This document shows, piece after piece, positions 13,464-21,314 of a DNA stretch of 23,812 nucleotides. Position 1 is the first letter of the stretch, and every line of letters starts with the position of its first letter. Made by a program: the position numbers and the translations under genes. This DNA comes from JANNMJ01 sp031397815 (GTDB lineage: Bacteria; Bacteroidota; Bacteroidia; Cytophagales; Hymenobacteraceae). The stretch is taken from NCBI GenBank assembly GCA_031397815.1, contig JANNMJ010000033.1, forward strand, positions 1 to 23,812. The letters run 5' to 3'. The notes under the pieces were generated by a model. That model ran no database searches, was not told the origin of the DNA, and worked only from the letters and a program-made list of their open reading frames with translations.

Positions 13464-14723
13464 TCAGTCGAAAGGAATTGGGTAGATTCGGGGTGCCCAT
13501 AGGCGGCAGACGGTTTGGGCGATCATTCGCTCTTCGTCGGTTGGGATGACGCGTACTTCTACACGATGCGCTGCTGCTTGCGCTCCCTCAGTCCCGTGCG
13601 GGTTTTCCGGGGAGATGAGGGGCGCGTGCGCGGCATTGCGGGCGGGGTCGAGGGTGATGCCGAGGAAATCGAGTCCGGCGCAGACCCGCGCCCGCACCTC
13701 CGCCGAATGCTCGCCGATACCACCGGAAAACACCAGCGTATCCACCCCGCCGAGTACGGCGGCCAGCGCCCCCACCATCTTCCGCACTTGGTAGCAGAAA
13801 AGCGCCACAGCTTCGGCGGCGCGCGTATCAGTGGCTTGCTGCGTCAGCAAAACGCTCATATCGGCACTGATGCCGGAAACGCCGAGCAAACCCGATTCGT
13901 GATTAATCAGGTGGTTGAACTCCTCCGCCGTCAGCTTTTCGGTCAGCAGCAAATGGCTGGCTACGCCGGGGTCGAGGTCGCCGGAGCGGGTGCTCATCGG
14001 CAGGCCGCCGGCGGGCGTCAGGCCCATCGTGGTCTCGATGCTTTGGCCATTCAGCACGGCCGCCATACTCGCGCCGCTCCCCAGATGGGCCATAATTACG
14101 CGGCCTTGCACCGTTATCTCGATGCGGGTTACGCGCGCCAGCTCCTCCACTAAGTAGGCATACGAGAGGCCGTGGAAGCCATACCGCCGCAAGCCGCGCT
14201 CAGTAAAACGGCGCGGCAGCGGCAGCAATTGCGCCACGCGGGGCATCGCCTGGTGAAACGCCGTATCGAAGCACACGAACTGCGGAAGCTGCGGGTGGCG
14301 GTTCCGAAAAGCCGTGATAAGCGCCAGCTCGCCGGGCATATGCTCGGGGTCGTAGGCGCTGATGCGGTGTAGCTCAGCCAGTAGGTGCTGCGTGATTTGC
14401 TGCGGCTGCGAATACTCGAAGCCGTGAACCACCCGGTGCCCCACGGCCCCGATGGCGCTAAAAATGGCCTGTTGTTCGAGCCACGTCACCAGAAAATTTG
14501 CGGCCGAAGCGTAATCGGTCGCCGCCGCCGTTGGCAGCGGCAGCGAGGTTGGTGGCTGCTCGTCGGCGGGGTCGTAGTAGGTCAGACACGTATCCGGCTG
14601 CCCGATGCGCTCAATCGCCCCCGACAAGCCGCGCTCCGGCTGCTCGCCCACTTCAAAAACCGCAAACTTGATACTGGAAGATCCGCCGTTGATGGTCAGC
14701 ACATAGGCTTTGGAGTCACTCAT
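13464..14723 (-). CDS. ackA: Acetate kinase family protein
   Basis: The product converts acetyl phosphate and ADP to acetate and ATP in the cytosol. I prefer the ATG at 14723 (419 residues), which places the phosphate-1 motif INGGSSSIKF near the N-terminus as in the family; a GTG at 14756 would add 11 residues. Other motifs are VGHRVVHG, HLGSGAS, GLTPAGGLPMSTRSGDLDPG and FSGGIGEHSAEVRARV. The usual NCGSSS and HLGNGAS are NGGSSS and HLGSGAS here, so the protein is somewhat divergent, but the TRSGD and GGIGEHS regions are conserved. It is first in an apparent operon with phosphoketolase and the P-type ATPase, which supports acetyl phosphate as substrate. The direct repeat at 14760-14778 lies about 40 nt upstream. 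Confidence 0.93.
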   Translation of the reverse strand: MSDSKAYVLTINGGSSSIKFAVFEVGEQPERGLSGAIERIGQPDTCLTYYDPADEQPPTSLPLPTAAATDYASAANFLVTWLEQQAIFSAIGAVGHRVVHGFEYSQPQQITQHLLAELHRISAYDPEHMPGELALITAFRNRHPQLPQFVCFDTAFHQAMPRVAQLLPLPRRFTERGLRRYGFHGLSYAYLVEELARVTRIEITVQGRVIMAHLGSGASMAAVLNGQSIETTMGLTPAGGLPMSTRSGDLDPGVASHLLLTEKLTAEEFNHLINHESGLLGVSGISADMSVLLTQQATDTRAAEAVALFCYQVRKMVGALAAVLGGVDTLVFSGGIGEHSAEVRARVCAGLDFLGITLDPARNAAHAPLISPENPHGTEGAQAAAHRVEVRVIPTDEERMIAQTVCRLWAPRIYPIPFD

Positions 14724-15023
14724 CTCGAAATCGATTAGAATCTCCCGCCTATCCACCCACCGGACGTCTTCCGGACGTTACTGCTCCAGACAAAAAGCCT
14801 CAGCCGTAAGATATTCGTTGTCAGTACCTGTTCCATCGTAGTCGGGTTTTAGTACAAAAAAACCTTCTACAAAGGACTGACTGCTTAGCCCTCCCTAACT
14901 TGACGATTGTCGCTTATGGAAGTGACATTCGTCATTAAAGCGGCTTCTGCCCCCGCCTCGTCGCGCTCTCTTCAGGCGCCCCGGCAAAGCGCCCCGACGG
15001 GGCAATTGCTACCCCCTGAATAC
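14724..15023. other. Spacer upstream of acetate kinase
   Basis: This spacer holds a direct repeat CCGGACGT at 14760-14767 and 14771-14778, spaced 11 nt apart, which could be a regulator site for the acetate kinase operon. It also has a short GCCCCG/CGGGGC inverted repeat near 14990-15003. The operon promoter should lie here on the minus strand, but I find no convincing -7/-33 pair. No gene is seen. Confidence 0.35.
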
Positions 15024-15060
15024 AAAAAAGCCCCGCTCGGTTGTCCGGAGCGGGGCTTTT
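15024..15060 (-). terminator. Terminator of the small minus-strand gene
   Basis: Arms AAAAGCCCCGCTC (15026-15038) and GAGCGGGGCTTTT (15048-15060) make a GC-rich 13-bp stem. Read on the minus strand it ends in a run of six T and lies 15 nt past the stop of the gene ending at 15075. On the plus strand it ends in TTTT, so it may be bidirectional. Confidence 0.8.
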
Positions 15061-15074
15061 CTGTGAGCCGAAAT

Positions 15075-15287
15075 CTAAACGAAGAAGCCTTTTTCTTCCC
15101 AGACCTTCACGTTCTGGACGCGCACGAAGCGGGTCTCGACGTGGCCCCAGGCGTCTTGTTTATACATCACTACTTTCCCCTGCTCCCGCGCATTCAGAGC
15201 CTCCATTTGGGCGCTGTGCGACACGTGCTTTGGGGCACTCGATTCGACTGATTTCCGTGAACCGGAACGTTTAGATGGAGCTGTCAT
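15075..15287 (-). CDS. Small basic protein of unknown function
   Basis: A 70-residue product from the ATG at 15287. The N-terminal half is basic and Ser-rich (KRSGSRKSVESSAPKH) and probably disordered. The C-terminal half (QGKVVMYKQDAWGHVETRFV) looks like a short beta-rich domain ending in EEKGFFV. I do not recognise the family. The frame is open back to 15395, but the extra part contains the candidate promoter, so the shorter start is preferred. It has its own terminator at 15024-15060 and is transcribed away from the TonB-receptor gene. Confidence 0.6.
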   Translation of the reverse strand: MTAPSKRSGSRKSVESSAPKHVSHSAQMEALNAREQGKVVMYKQDAWGHVETRFVRVQNVKVWEEKGFFV

Positions 15288-15310
15288 AAGCTGATAACAC
15301 CGATTGGGCA

Positions 15311-15343
15311 CAAAAAGATGCTTATCTGCAAAATAACTACAAA
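15311..15343 (-). promoter_or_regulatory. Candidate Bacteroidota promoter for the small minus-strand gene
   Basis: Read on the minus strand, TTTG (15340-15343) is followed after 21 nt by TCTTTTTG (15311-15318), which matches TAnnTTTG except for one base. Transcription would start near 15304, 17 nt before the ATG at 15287. Confidence 0.4.
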
Positions 15344-15401
15344 TTCTCGGTTCATCACGTTTTAGTTCCGCCTCGGGCGCCGCTTGCCGCCTCATTTTCA
15401 G

Positions 15402-15420
15402 GCTTTAAACGTTTTAAAGC
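15402..15420. promoter_or_regulatory. Palindrome in the divergent promoter region
   Basis: GCTTTAAA-CGT-TTTAAAGC is an 8-bp palindrome with a 3-nt centre, lying between the divergent small gene and the TonB-receptor gene. Its AT-rich symmetrical form suits a dimeric regulator site. A related GCTTTTAAAGC occurs near 13445-13455 after acetate kinase. Confidence 0.4.
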
Positions 15421-15526
15421 ATCTTTTCAGACCGAATACTTTTTTCTGACGACAAGCCTGCACGTCTGCCCGTACACTTCTCCCGCGCCTCCCCCAACGC
15501 TTCAGCCCAACACCCGCCGCGCCCGT

Positions 15527-15551
15527 AGGAGAGGCCGACGGGGCCGCTCCT
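15527..15551 (+). other. Leader hairpin before the TonB-receptor start
   Basis: AGGAG-A-GGCC and GGCC-G-CTCCT form an imperfect 9-bp stem with one mismatch and a 5-nt loop. It ends 25 nt before the ATG at 15577, so it could affect translation of the receptor. Confidence 0.3.
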
Positions 15552-15576
15552 TCTCCCCTAGCTCACTGGTTTCCGC

Positions 15577-17688
15577 ATGCGTATTCGTCCTCTGATTCTG
15601 CTCTTATTTCTGACGATTCTACGCTCCCTATTAACTCACGCTCAGCAGCTTCCCCCGCAGACGTCGCTACCGGATGCGGCCGTCGTGGGCTACGGGCAGC
15701 AGGTGCCGCTGCGGCGGTTGGCGGCGAGTGTGGGCGTAGTGGATAGCCTTACGCTGCGGCGATTTCCGGATGGCGCGTTGGGCGCGGCCGTCAACACGCT
15801 GCCCGGCGTGCGCTGGGAAGAGCGCGCGGCGGCGTCGTACCGCCTCAGCATTCGGGGGAGCACGCTGCGCTCGCCGTTTGGGGTGCGAAATGTGAAGGTG
15901 TATTACCACGATGTTCCGTTCACGGAAGCCGGCGGCAGCACACCGCTCAACCTCCTCGACCCCGCCACTATCGGCCGGATTGAGGTACTGAAGGGGCCGG
16001 CGGGGTCGGTGTACGGGGCAGGTACGGGCGGCGTGGTGCGGTTCGAAAACCAACGCACGGGGCCCGGCACGCACATAGCCGTCGGCGCGACGGCCGGGAG
16101 CTTTGGGCTGCGCCGCACCACCGCGCTGGCCGAAACCCGCACCGCCACCGGCGCCATTCGTGCCCAGTACGTCCGCCAAACCCTCGACGGTTACCGCGCC
16201 CAGAGCGCGATGCGGCGCGACGTGCTCACCCTCGACGCCGAGCTACACCCCGCCGCCGATTCGGGCCTCGCTCCTACCCTCGCCATCCACGCCCTCTACA
16301 CCAACTTGACGTACCAGATTCCCGGCGGCCTGACGCGCGCCCAGTTCACCGCCGACCCACGACAAGCCCGGCCTGATGCCGGTCCCGGTCGGCCCGGCAC
16401 TGTCAGTCAGCGCGCCTCATACGCTTCGCGGACTGGCCTCATCGGCCTGACCCACACCGCTGCGCCCGGCCGAATCGGCACCTTCACCACCACCACGGTT
16501 TACGGCACCGGCACCGCCATTCAAACCCCATTTTTAGTTGATTTCGACCGCTCCACGGCCATCAGCGGCGGCGGCCGAACGGCGTGGCGCCAAACTTTCC
16601 TCGTAGCCGGGCGCCCGCTCCGCCTGACGGCCGGGGCCGAGTTCCAAGCCAGCTTCGAGAACGCTCGCAATTACCAAAACCTCGGCGGAACGCCGGGACC
16701 GCTGCGTTACGACGATGAGATTCGCACCGCCACGGGCTTCGGTTTCGCGCAAGCTGATTACGAGCTGCCCGCCGACCTCCTGCTGACGGTGGGCGCGTCG
16801 TACAACCGCCTGCACTACGGCATTGCCCGGGTTTCGGCAGCCAGCACCGCTCCCACGGCCTACGCCGTCACGCGGAATTTCCGTCCGGAAGCTTCGCCCC
16901 GAGTGGCGCTTTTGAAGGAGTTAGGGCCGAATTGGTCGGTTTACACGAGCATCAGCACCGGCTTTTCGCCGCCTTCCGATGAAGAAGTTCGGCCTTCTGA
17001 CGGCTCCCTCAACCGCACGCTGCGCGCCGAGCGCGGCACGAGCTACGAAATCGGCACACGCGGCACCACCTTTCACGAGCGGCTGCAATTTGAGTTGACC
17101 GCGTACCGGCTGGGGCTGCACCAAACCATCGTCGCCCGCCCCGATACGCTCGGCACGCAACGGTTCACCAATTCGGGCACCACGCAGCAGCTCGGACTAG
17201 AGGCCGCCCTGAGCGCGTGGCTCGTGCGCTCAGCAACGAAGCCCGGCGCCGAAATCAGTGGCTTACGCGTTTGGGCCAGCTATGCATATCAACGGTATCG
17301 CTTCGGCAGCTACCAAAACCTCAACGGCCTCGATTTCAGCGGAAACCGCCTCCCCGGCACCGCCCCCCAAACCTTCACCGCCGGCCTGGATTTCCTGACG
17401 GCGCGCGGCTTTTCCGCCCATTCCAACGTGAGCTACCAAGCCGCGCTGCCGCTCAACGAGGCCAATACCTTCTCCACGGATGCGTATTGGACGTTAGGCG
17501 CCCGCATCGACTACCGCTTTCGGTGGACGAGCGCCCGGCGACAACTCGCCGTTTTTGCGAGCATCGACAACGCCACCAACACCCGCTACAGCCTCGGCCC
17601 CGACCTCAACGCGTTCGGTGATCGCTTTTACCAACCCGCTCCCGGTCGTAGCTTTAGCATAGGCATCGTGCTGGACGCTAACTGGTAA
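15577..17688 (+). CDS. TonB-dependent outer-membrane receptor
   Basis: A 703-residue protein with a signal peptide (about 1-22, cut near HAQ). The plug domain spans about residues 35-155, with LNLLDPATIGRIEVLKGPAGSVYGAG typical of TonB receptors, followed by a beta-barrel of about 540 residues with alternating aromatic strands and the family signature INAxNxRYSLGP-like stretch IDNATNTRYSLGP near the C-terminus. It ends in VLDANW, a terminal aromatic as expected of barrel proteins. It lacks the N-terminal carboxypeptidase-regulatory-like domain and a SusD partner, so it resembles siderophore or metal receptors more than Sus-type glycan importers. The ligand is unknown. It stands alone on its strand, diverging from the small gene. 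Confidence 0.9.
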   Translation: MRIRPLILLLFLTILRSLLTHAQQLPPQTSLPDAAVVGYGQQVPLRRLAASVGVVDSLTLRRFPDGALGAAVNTLPGVRWEERAAASYRLSIRGSTLRSPFGVRNVKVYYHDVPFTEAGGSTPLNLLDPATIGRIEVLKGPAGSVYGAGTGGVVRFENQRTGPGTHIAVGATAGSFGLRRTTALAETRTATGAIRAQYVRQTLDGYRAQSAMRRDVLTLDAELHPAADSGLAPTLAIHALYTNLTYQIPGGLTRAQFTADPRQARPDAGPGRPGTVSQRASYASRTGLIGLTHTAAPGRIGTFTTTTVYGTGTAIQTPFLVDFDRSTAISGGGRTAWRQTFLVAGRPLRLTAGAEFQASFENARNYQNLGGTPGPLRYDDEIRTATGFGFAQADYELPADLLLTVGASYNRLHYGIARVSAASTAPTAYAVTRNFRPEASPRVALLKELGPNWSVYTSISTGFSPPSDEEVRPSDGSLNRTLRAERGTSYEIGTRGTTFHERLQFELTAYRLGLHQTIVARPDTLGTQRFTNSGTTQQLGLEAALSAWLVRSATKPGAEISGLRVWASYAYQRYRFGSYQNLNGLDFSGNRLPGTAPQTFTAGLDFLTARGFSAHSNVSYQAALPLNEANTFSTDAYWTLGARIDYRFRWTSARRQLAVFASIDNATNTRYSLGPDLNAFGDRFYQPAPGRSFSIGIVLDANW

Positions 17689-17712
17689 ACCGAGCGCGAA
17701 CAAGCTCAGCAA

Positions 17713-17729
17713 GTCAAGAAAATATTGAC
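17713..17729. promoter_or_regulatory. GTCAA-N7-TTGAC inverted repeat before mmsA
   Basis: GTCAA (17713-17717) and TTGAC (17725-17729) form a short inverted repeat about 110 nt before the mmsA start, in an AT-rich stretch. A candidate -7-like CAATTTTG lies at 17814-17821. Either may be part of the promoter of the catabolic cluster. Confidence 0.25.
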
Positions 17730-17838
17730 GATTGTGAAAGAAAACATTCGTTTCTATGCAATTCTGGCAAGTCGGCATCGATTGCGAAGGAGAAAATCAC
17801 TAGCTTGCAAAGCCAATTTTGGTAACATTCTGATAACA

Positions 17839-19314
17839 ATGGAAGTCGAAACCCTGTCGTATCCTGCCGTGCGCGACTATGTCGGCGGCCAGTTCGTCGC
17901 CACCGCGTCCGCTACCCCTACCCTCGACGTGTTCAGCCCGCTCACGGGCCACGTCATTTCCACCGTTCCGCTCAGCGGCGCCGATGCGCTTGATGCCGCC
18001 GTTGCGGTGGCCAAAGCGGCGTTCCCGGCGTGGTCGTCTACGCCCATTAAGGAGCGGGTGCAGGTGTTTTATCGTTACAAAACCCTGCTGGAGCGCGATA
18101 TCGTCGAGCTAACCAACCTCGTCCATAAAGAGAACGGCAAAACCCTCGACGAAGCCCGCGCCGAAGTCGAGAAAGCCATCGAGCTGACTGAGTTTGCCTG
18201 CTCCATGCCGCAGCTCATCGCCGGTGAATTGCTCGAAGTGAGCAAAGGCGTGGAGTGCCGCGTCGAGCGCAAGCCGTTGGGCGTGGTCGCGAGCATCGCG
18301 CCGTTCAACTTCCCGAACATGGTGCCGCACTGGACGATTCCAAACGCCCTCGTCCTCGGCAACTGCATGATTCTGAAACCTTCGGAACAAGTGCCGCTAA
18401 GCGCCGGTCGGATTGCCGAGCTGCTGAAAGAAGCGGGGCTGCCCGGCGGCGTCCTCAACATCGTCAACGGCGACAAAACCATCGTCGAAGCCATCTGCGA
18501 CCACCCCGATATTCAGGCCGTGTCGTTCGTCGGCTCGACCAAAATCGCCAAAGTCGTGTACCGTCGCGCCACCAACAACCTGAAGCGGTGCGTGGCGCTC
18601 GGCGGAGCCAAAAATCACCTTCTAGTCCTCCCAGACGCCCACACCGACATGACGGCCTCGAACGTCGCCGCCTCCATGTCGGGCTGCGCAGGCCAACGCT
18701 GCATGGCGGGTTCGCTGATGGTCGGCATCGGCCCCGTCGACCATATCGTGCAGCGGCTCGTGGAAGAAGCGCGAAAGATTGTGCCCGGCCACAACCTCGG
18801 CTCGGTCATCAGCAAAGAAGCCAAAACGCGCATCGAGCGCTACATCACCGAGGCTGAGCAAGCCGGTGCCACCATCCTCCTCGACGGGCGCAACGCGAAA
18901 GTGGCGGGCCACGAAGACGGTTATTACGTCGGGCCGACCGTGATTGACCACGTAACGCCCGATATGGCCATCGCCACGGAAGAAGTCTTCGGGCCGGTCA
19001 TCGCCATCGTGCGCGCCAAAGACCTCGACGCGGGCCTCGCCATCGAGAACGCTTCGAATTACGGCAACGCGGCGTCCGTCTTCACGCAGAGCGGCGCCCA
19101 CGCGCGCTACGTCATGGAACACGCTTCGGCGGGGATGATTGGCGTGAACATCGGCGTGCCGGTGCCGCGCGAGCCATTCTCGTTCGGTGGCTGGAACGAA
19201 TCGAAATTCGGCGCCTGCGATATCACCGGCAAAAGCTCCATCGAATTCTGGACGCAGCTCAAAAAGGTCACCACCAAGTGGAACCCAGAGTCGCGGACGA
19301 ACTGGATGTCTTAA
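17839..19314 (+). CDS. mmsA: CoA-acylating methylmalonate/malonate-semialdehyde dehydrogenase
   Basis: A 491-residue aldehyde dehydrogenase that oxidises malonate or methylmalonate semialdehyde with NAD+ and CoA to acetyl- or propionyl-CoA and CO2. The ATG at 17839 fits the family length; the open frame back to 17725 adds 38 residues of promoter-like DNA. Visible motifs are FNFPNMVPHWTIPNAL (156-171), SFVGST (229-234), LGGAKNH (254-260), catalytic Cys288 in GQRCMA, and EEVFGPV. The general-base Glu of hydrolytic aldehyde dehydrogenases is replaced in ALGGAKNH, as expected for a CoA-dependent enzyme. In this cluster its likely substrate is malonate semialdehyde made from beta-alanine by the next gene; valine breakdown is the alternative. 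Confidence 0.94.
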   Translation: MEVETLSYPAVRDYVGGQFVATASATPTLDVFSPLTGHVISTVPLSGADALDAAVAVAKAAFPAWSSTPIKERVQVFYRYKTLLERDIVELTNLVHKENGKTLDEARAEVEKAIELTEFACSMPQLIAGELLEVSKGVECRVERKPLGVVASIAPFNFPNMVPHWTIPNALVLGNCMILKPSEQVPLSAGRIAELLKEAGLPGGVLNIVNGDKTIVEAICDHPDIQAVSFVGSTKIAKVVYRRATNNLKRCVALGGAKNHLLVLPDAHTDMTASNVAASMSGCAGQRCMAGSLMVGIGPVDHIVQRLVEEARKIVPGHNLGSVISKEAKTRIERYITEAEQAGATILLDGRNAKVAGHEDGYYVGPTVIDHVTPDMAIATEEVFGPVIAIVRAKDLDAGLAIENASNYGNAASVFTQSGAHARYVMEHASAGMIGVNIGVPVPREPFSFGGWNESKFGACDITGKSSIEFWTQLKKVTTKWNPESRTNWMS

Positions 19315-19481
19315 TAGTTTTCAGTTTATAGTTTTTGGTTTTTAGATCTTGTTTTTTAGGATATTCGGCAGCAGATAAGTCATCACAAGAGATTCATTTT
19401 TCCGATGGCAGGAAGGCTGAAACCGCCAATTCAAGCACAAGATTTAACCGACGAAAACCGAAAACCGAAAACCAAAAACTA
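19315..19481. repeat. Inverted heptamer-repeat element between mmsA and the aminotransferase gene
   Basis: The left part (19315-19345), starting immediately after the mmsA stop, is built of 7-nt units: GTTTTCA, GTTTATA, GTTTTTG, GTTTTTAG. The right part (19451-19481) carries the complement as CGAAAAC-type units. TAGTTTTTGGTTTT (19329-19342) and AAAACCAAAAACTA (19468-19481) are perfect inverted copies 125 nt apart. The right copy ends 6 nt before the aminotransferase ATG. Confidence 0.8.
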
Positions 19482-19487
19482 CCCAAC

Positions 19488-20837
19488 ATGCAGACCCTGA
19501 CCGAAGACCCCAAGCAAATCCTGCAAGACAACCTCGACCACACGCTTTTCTCGTGGTCGAAGCAGACCGGCCTCAACCCGATTAGCGCCGAGCGCGGCGA
19601 AGGCGTGTACATCTGGGACCGCGACGGCAAGCGATACATCGACTTTTCGTCGCAGCTCATGAACGTCAACATCGGCCACGGCGACCAGCGCGTGACCGAA
19701 GCCGTAGCCGCCCAAATGCGCGACCTGAGCTACGTATACCCCGGCATGATTACCAAGGCGCGCGGCGACCTCGGGAAAAAACTCGCCGAAATAACTCCGC
19801 CGAACCTCAACAAAGCGTTCTTCACGCTCGGCGGGGCCGAAGCGATTGAAAATGCCATTAAAGCGGCGCGCATTTTCACAGGGCGACATAAAATCGTCTC
19901 GCTCTACCAGTCGTACCACGGCGCGAGCTACGGCGCCATCAGCGTCGGCGGCGACCCACGCAAGTTTGCCGTTGATGCGCAGGCGATGCCCGGCGCAGTG
20001 CACGTCGAGAACCCCTACTCCTACCGCTGCCCGTGGTACAGCGCCTCACCGGAAGAGTGCGCCGAGCGCGCCGCCGCCGCGATGGAGCGCGTGATTGGCT
20101 ACGAAAACCCGGGCTCCGTCGCCGCGATTCTGCTCGAAGGCGAATCGGGTTCGTCGGGGTGCATTAAATACCCGCCGGGCTACTGGAAAGCCATCCGCGC
20201 CATCTGCGATAAGCACGGCATCCTCCTGATTGCCGACGAAGTAATGAGCGGTTTCGGCCGCACCGGCAAGTGGTTCGGCTCCGACCACCACGGCGTGCAG
20301 GTCGATTTGATGTGTATGGCGAAGGGCATCACGGCCGGTTACCTGCCGCTCGGCGCGGTGATGGTGAGTGATGAAATCGCGAAGTTTTTCGACGATAAGC
20401 CGCTGCCGCTCGGCCTCACGTATTCGGCGCACCCCGTGAGCTGCGCCGCCGCGCTGGCCGTGCTCGATATTTACGAGACGGATAATCTGCTCGAAAACAC
20501 GCGGGAAATGGAAACCTACGTCAACGCCCGCGTGGCCGAGATGAAGGAGCGCCACCCCAGCATCGGCGATTGGCGCAACACCGGCCTTTTCGGGGTGCTG
20601 GAGCTGGTAAAAAACCGCGAAACCAAGGAGCCAATGGCCCCTTGGAACGCCGCCCCCGCCCAAATGGACGTCATGAACAAGGTAGCGGCCAAAATCCGCG
20701 AGCTGGGGATGTACACGTTTGTGCGCTGGAGCTACGTATTCATCGTGCCGCCGCTCTGCATCACCAAGGAAGAAATGGACGAAGGCCTCGCCATTATTTC
20801 CGAAGCCTTGAAAATCGCCGACGAGCATACTTTTTAG
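19488..20837 (+). CDS. Class III PLP aminotransferase (probable beta-alanine transaminase)
   Basis: A 449-residue fold-type I PLP enzyme of aminotransferase class III. The ATG at 19488 is chosen because the open frame back to 19335 crosses the repeat element. Motifs: FTLGGAEAIENAIKAAR (112-128) for cofactor phosphate binding, YQSYHGASYG (140-149), Asp250 in LIADEVMSGFGRTG for the pyridine nitrogen, and Lys279 in MAKGITAGYLPLGA for the Schiff base. The family includes beta-alanine:pyruvate, taurine:pyruvate and 4-aminobutyrate transaminases. The neighbours, dihydropyrimidinase and ureidopropionase upstream in the route and MmsA after it, favour beta-alanine to malonate semialdehyde. The exact amino acceptor cannot be read from the sequence. 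Confidence 0.92.
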   Translation: MQTLTEDPKQILQDNLDHTLFSWSKQTGLNPISAERGEGVYIWDRDGKRYIDFSSQLMNVNIGHGDQRVTEAVAAQMRDLSYVYPGMITKARGDLGKKLAEITPPNLNKAFFTLGGAEAIENAIKAARIFTGRHKIVSLYQSYHGASYGAISVGGDPRKFAVDAQAMPGAVHVENPYSYRCPWYSASPEECAERAAAAMERVIGYENPGSVAAILLEGESGSSGCIKYPPGYWKAIRAICDKHGILLIADEVMSGFGRTGKWFGSDHHGVQVDLMCMAKGITAGYLPLGAVMVSDEIAKFFDDKPLPLGLTYSAHPVSCAAALAVLDIYETDNLLENTREMETYVNARVAEMKERHPSIGDWRNTGLFGVLELVKNRETKEPMAPWNAAPAQMDVMNKVAAKIRELGMYTFVRWSYVFIVPPLCITKEEMDEGLAIISEALKIADEHTF

Positions 20838-20916
20838 TTTTTGGTTTTCGGTTTATGGTTTTTAGACGCTTGGTTTCTGCCAAAAGCTAAAAACTGTAAA
20901 CCGAAAACTGTAAACC
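20835..20916. repeat. Second inverted heptamer-repeat element, overlapping the aminotransferase stop
   Basis: The stop codon TAG (20835-20837) is the first part of GTTTTTG, GTTTTCG, GTTTATG, GTTTTTAG units (to 20865). An inverted copy lies at 20887-20916 as CTAAAAACTGTAAACC-type units. The arms pair imperfectly around a 21-nt loop. The left arm closely resembles that of the element at 19315-19345. Confidence 0.8.
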
Positions 20917-20924
20917 AGATTCCA

Positions 20925-21243
20925 TTGCCTCTCCTCCCCCCCGACGTCCTAGCGCCCCCGCTTTACAGCGCGAATTTGGCGCCCGTGCCCGCGTCCCAGC
21001 GCACTTGGAACGTGTGGCATTTGGCGGCCCTGTGGGTCGGGCCAATATGCGTATGGCGGCTCCGGCTTCAACCCGGCCGCCCTCATCGCACTGGCGCTCG
21101 GCGTCGGCACGGCGCTCATCGGCTACTGGGTTCCGGCGCTCGATTTTCTTTATAAGCTATCGTGGTTTTCGGGTTTTGCCGTGGCGTTCGCGGTTTATTG
21201 GCTGCTGAGTAGAGCGAAACCCGCCCCAGAAATTAGGCTTTGA
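20925..21243 (+). pseudogene. Remnant of an NCS1-family nucleobase:cation symporter (internal deletion and frameshift)
   Basis: In one frame (about 20950-21050) the sequence reads SANLAPVPASQRTWNVWHLAALWVG, the conserved N-terminus and first helix of NCS1 transporters for cytosine, uracil, allantoin or hydantoin. From about 21040 a different frame reads YAYGGSGFNPAALIALALGV and on through two hydrophobic helices to the TGA at 21241-21243, matching the family C-terminus. About 40 N-terminal and 65 C-terminal residues remain of a protein that is normally near 480, so most membrane segments are gone and the two ends are out of frame. No ATG precedes the N-part; TTG 20925 is the only in-frame candidate near it. 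The position in a pyrimidine catabolic cluster supports the identity. It cannot be a working transporter. Confidence 0.8.
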
Positions 21244-21314
21244 CGTAACCGCTGATTAATCGTCCGCTGTTTCGGCTAGCTGCCTCTCCCCTCCTTCACT
21301 TCACAAGCGCACTC

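Noticed and set aside
19335..19487. Upstream start for the aminotransferase
   Set aside because: The added residues come from the heptamer-repeat element and are absent from the usual family length.
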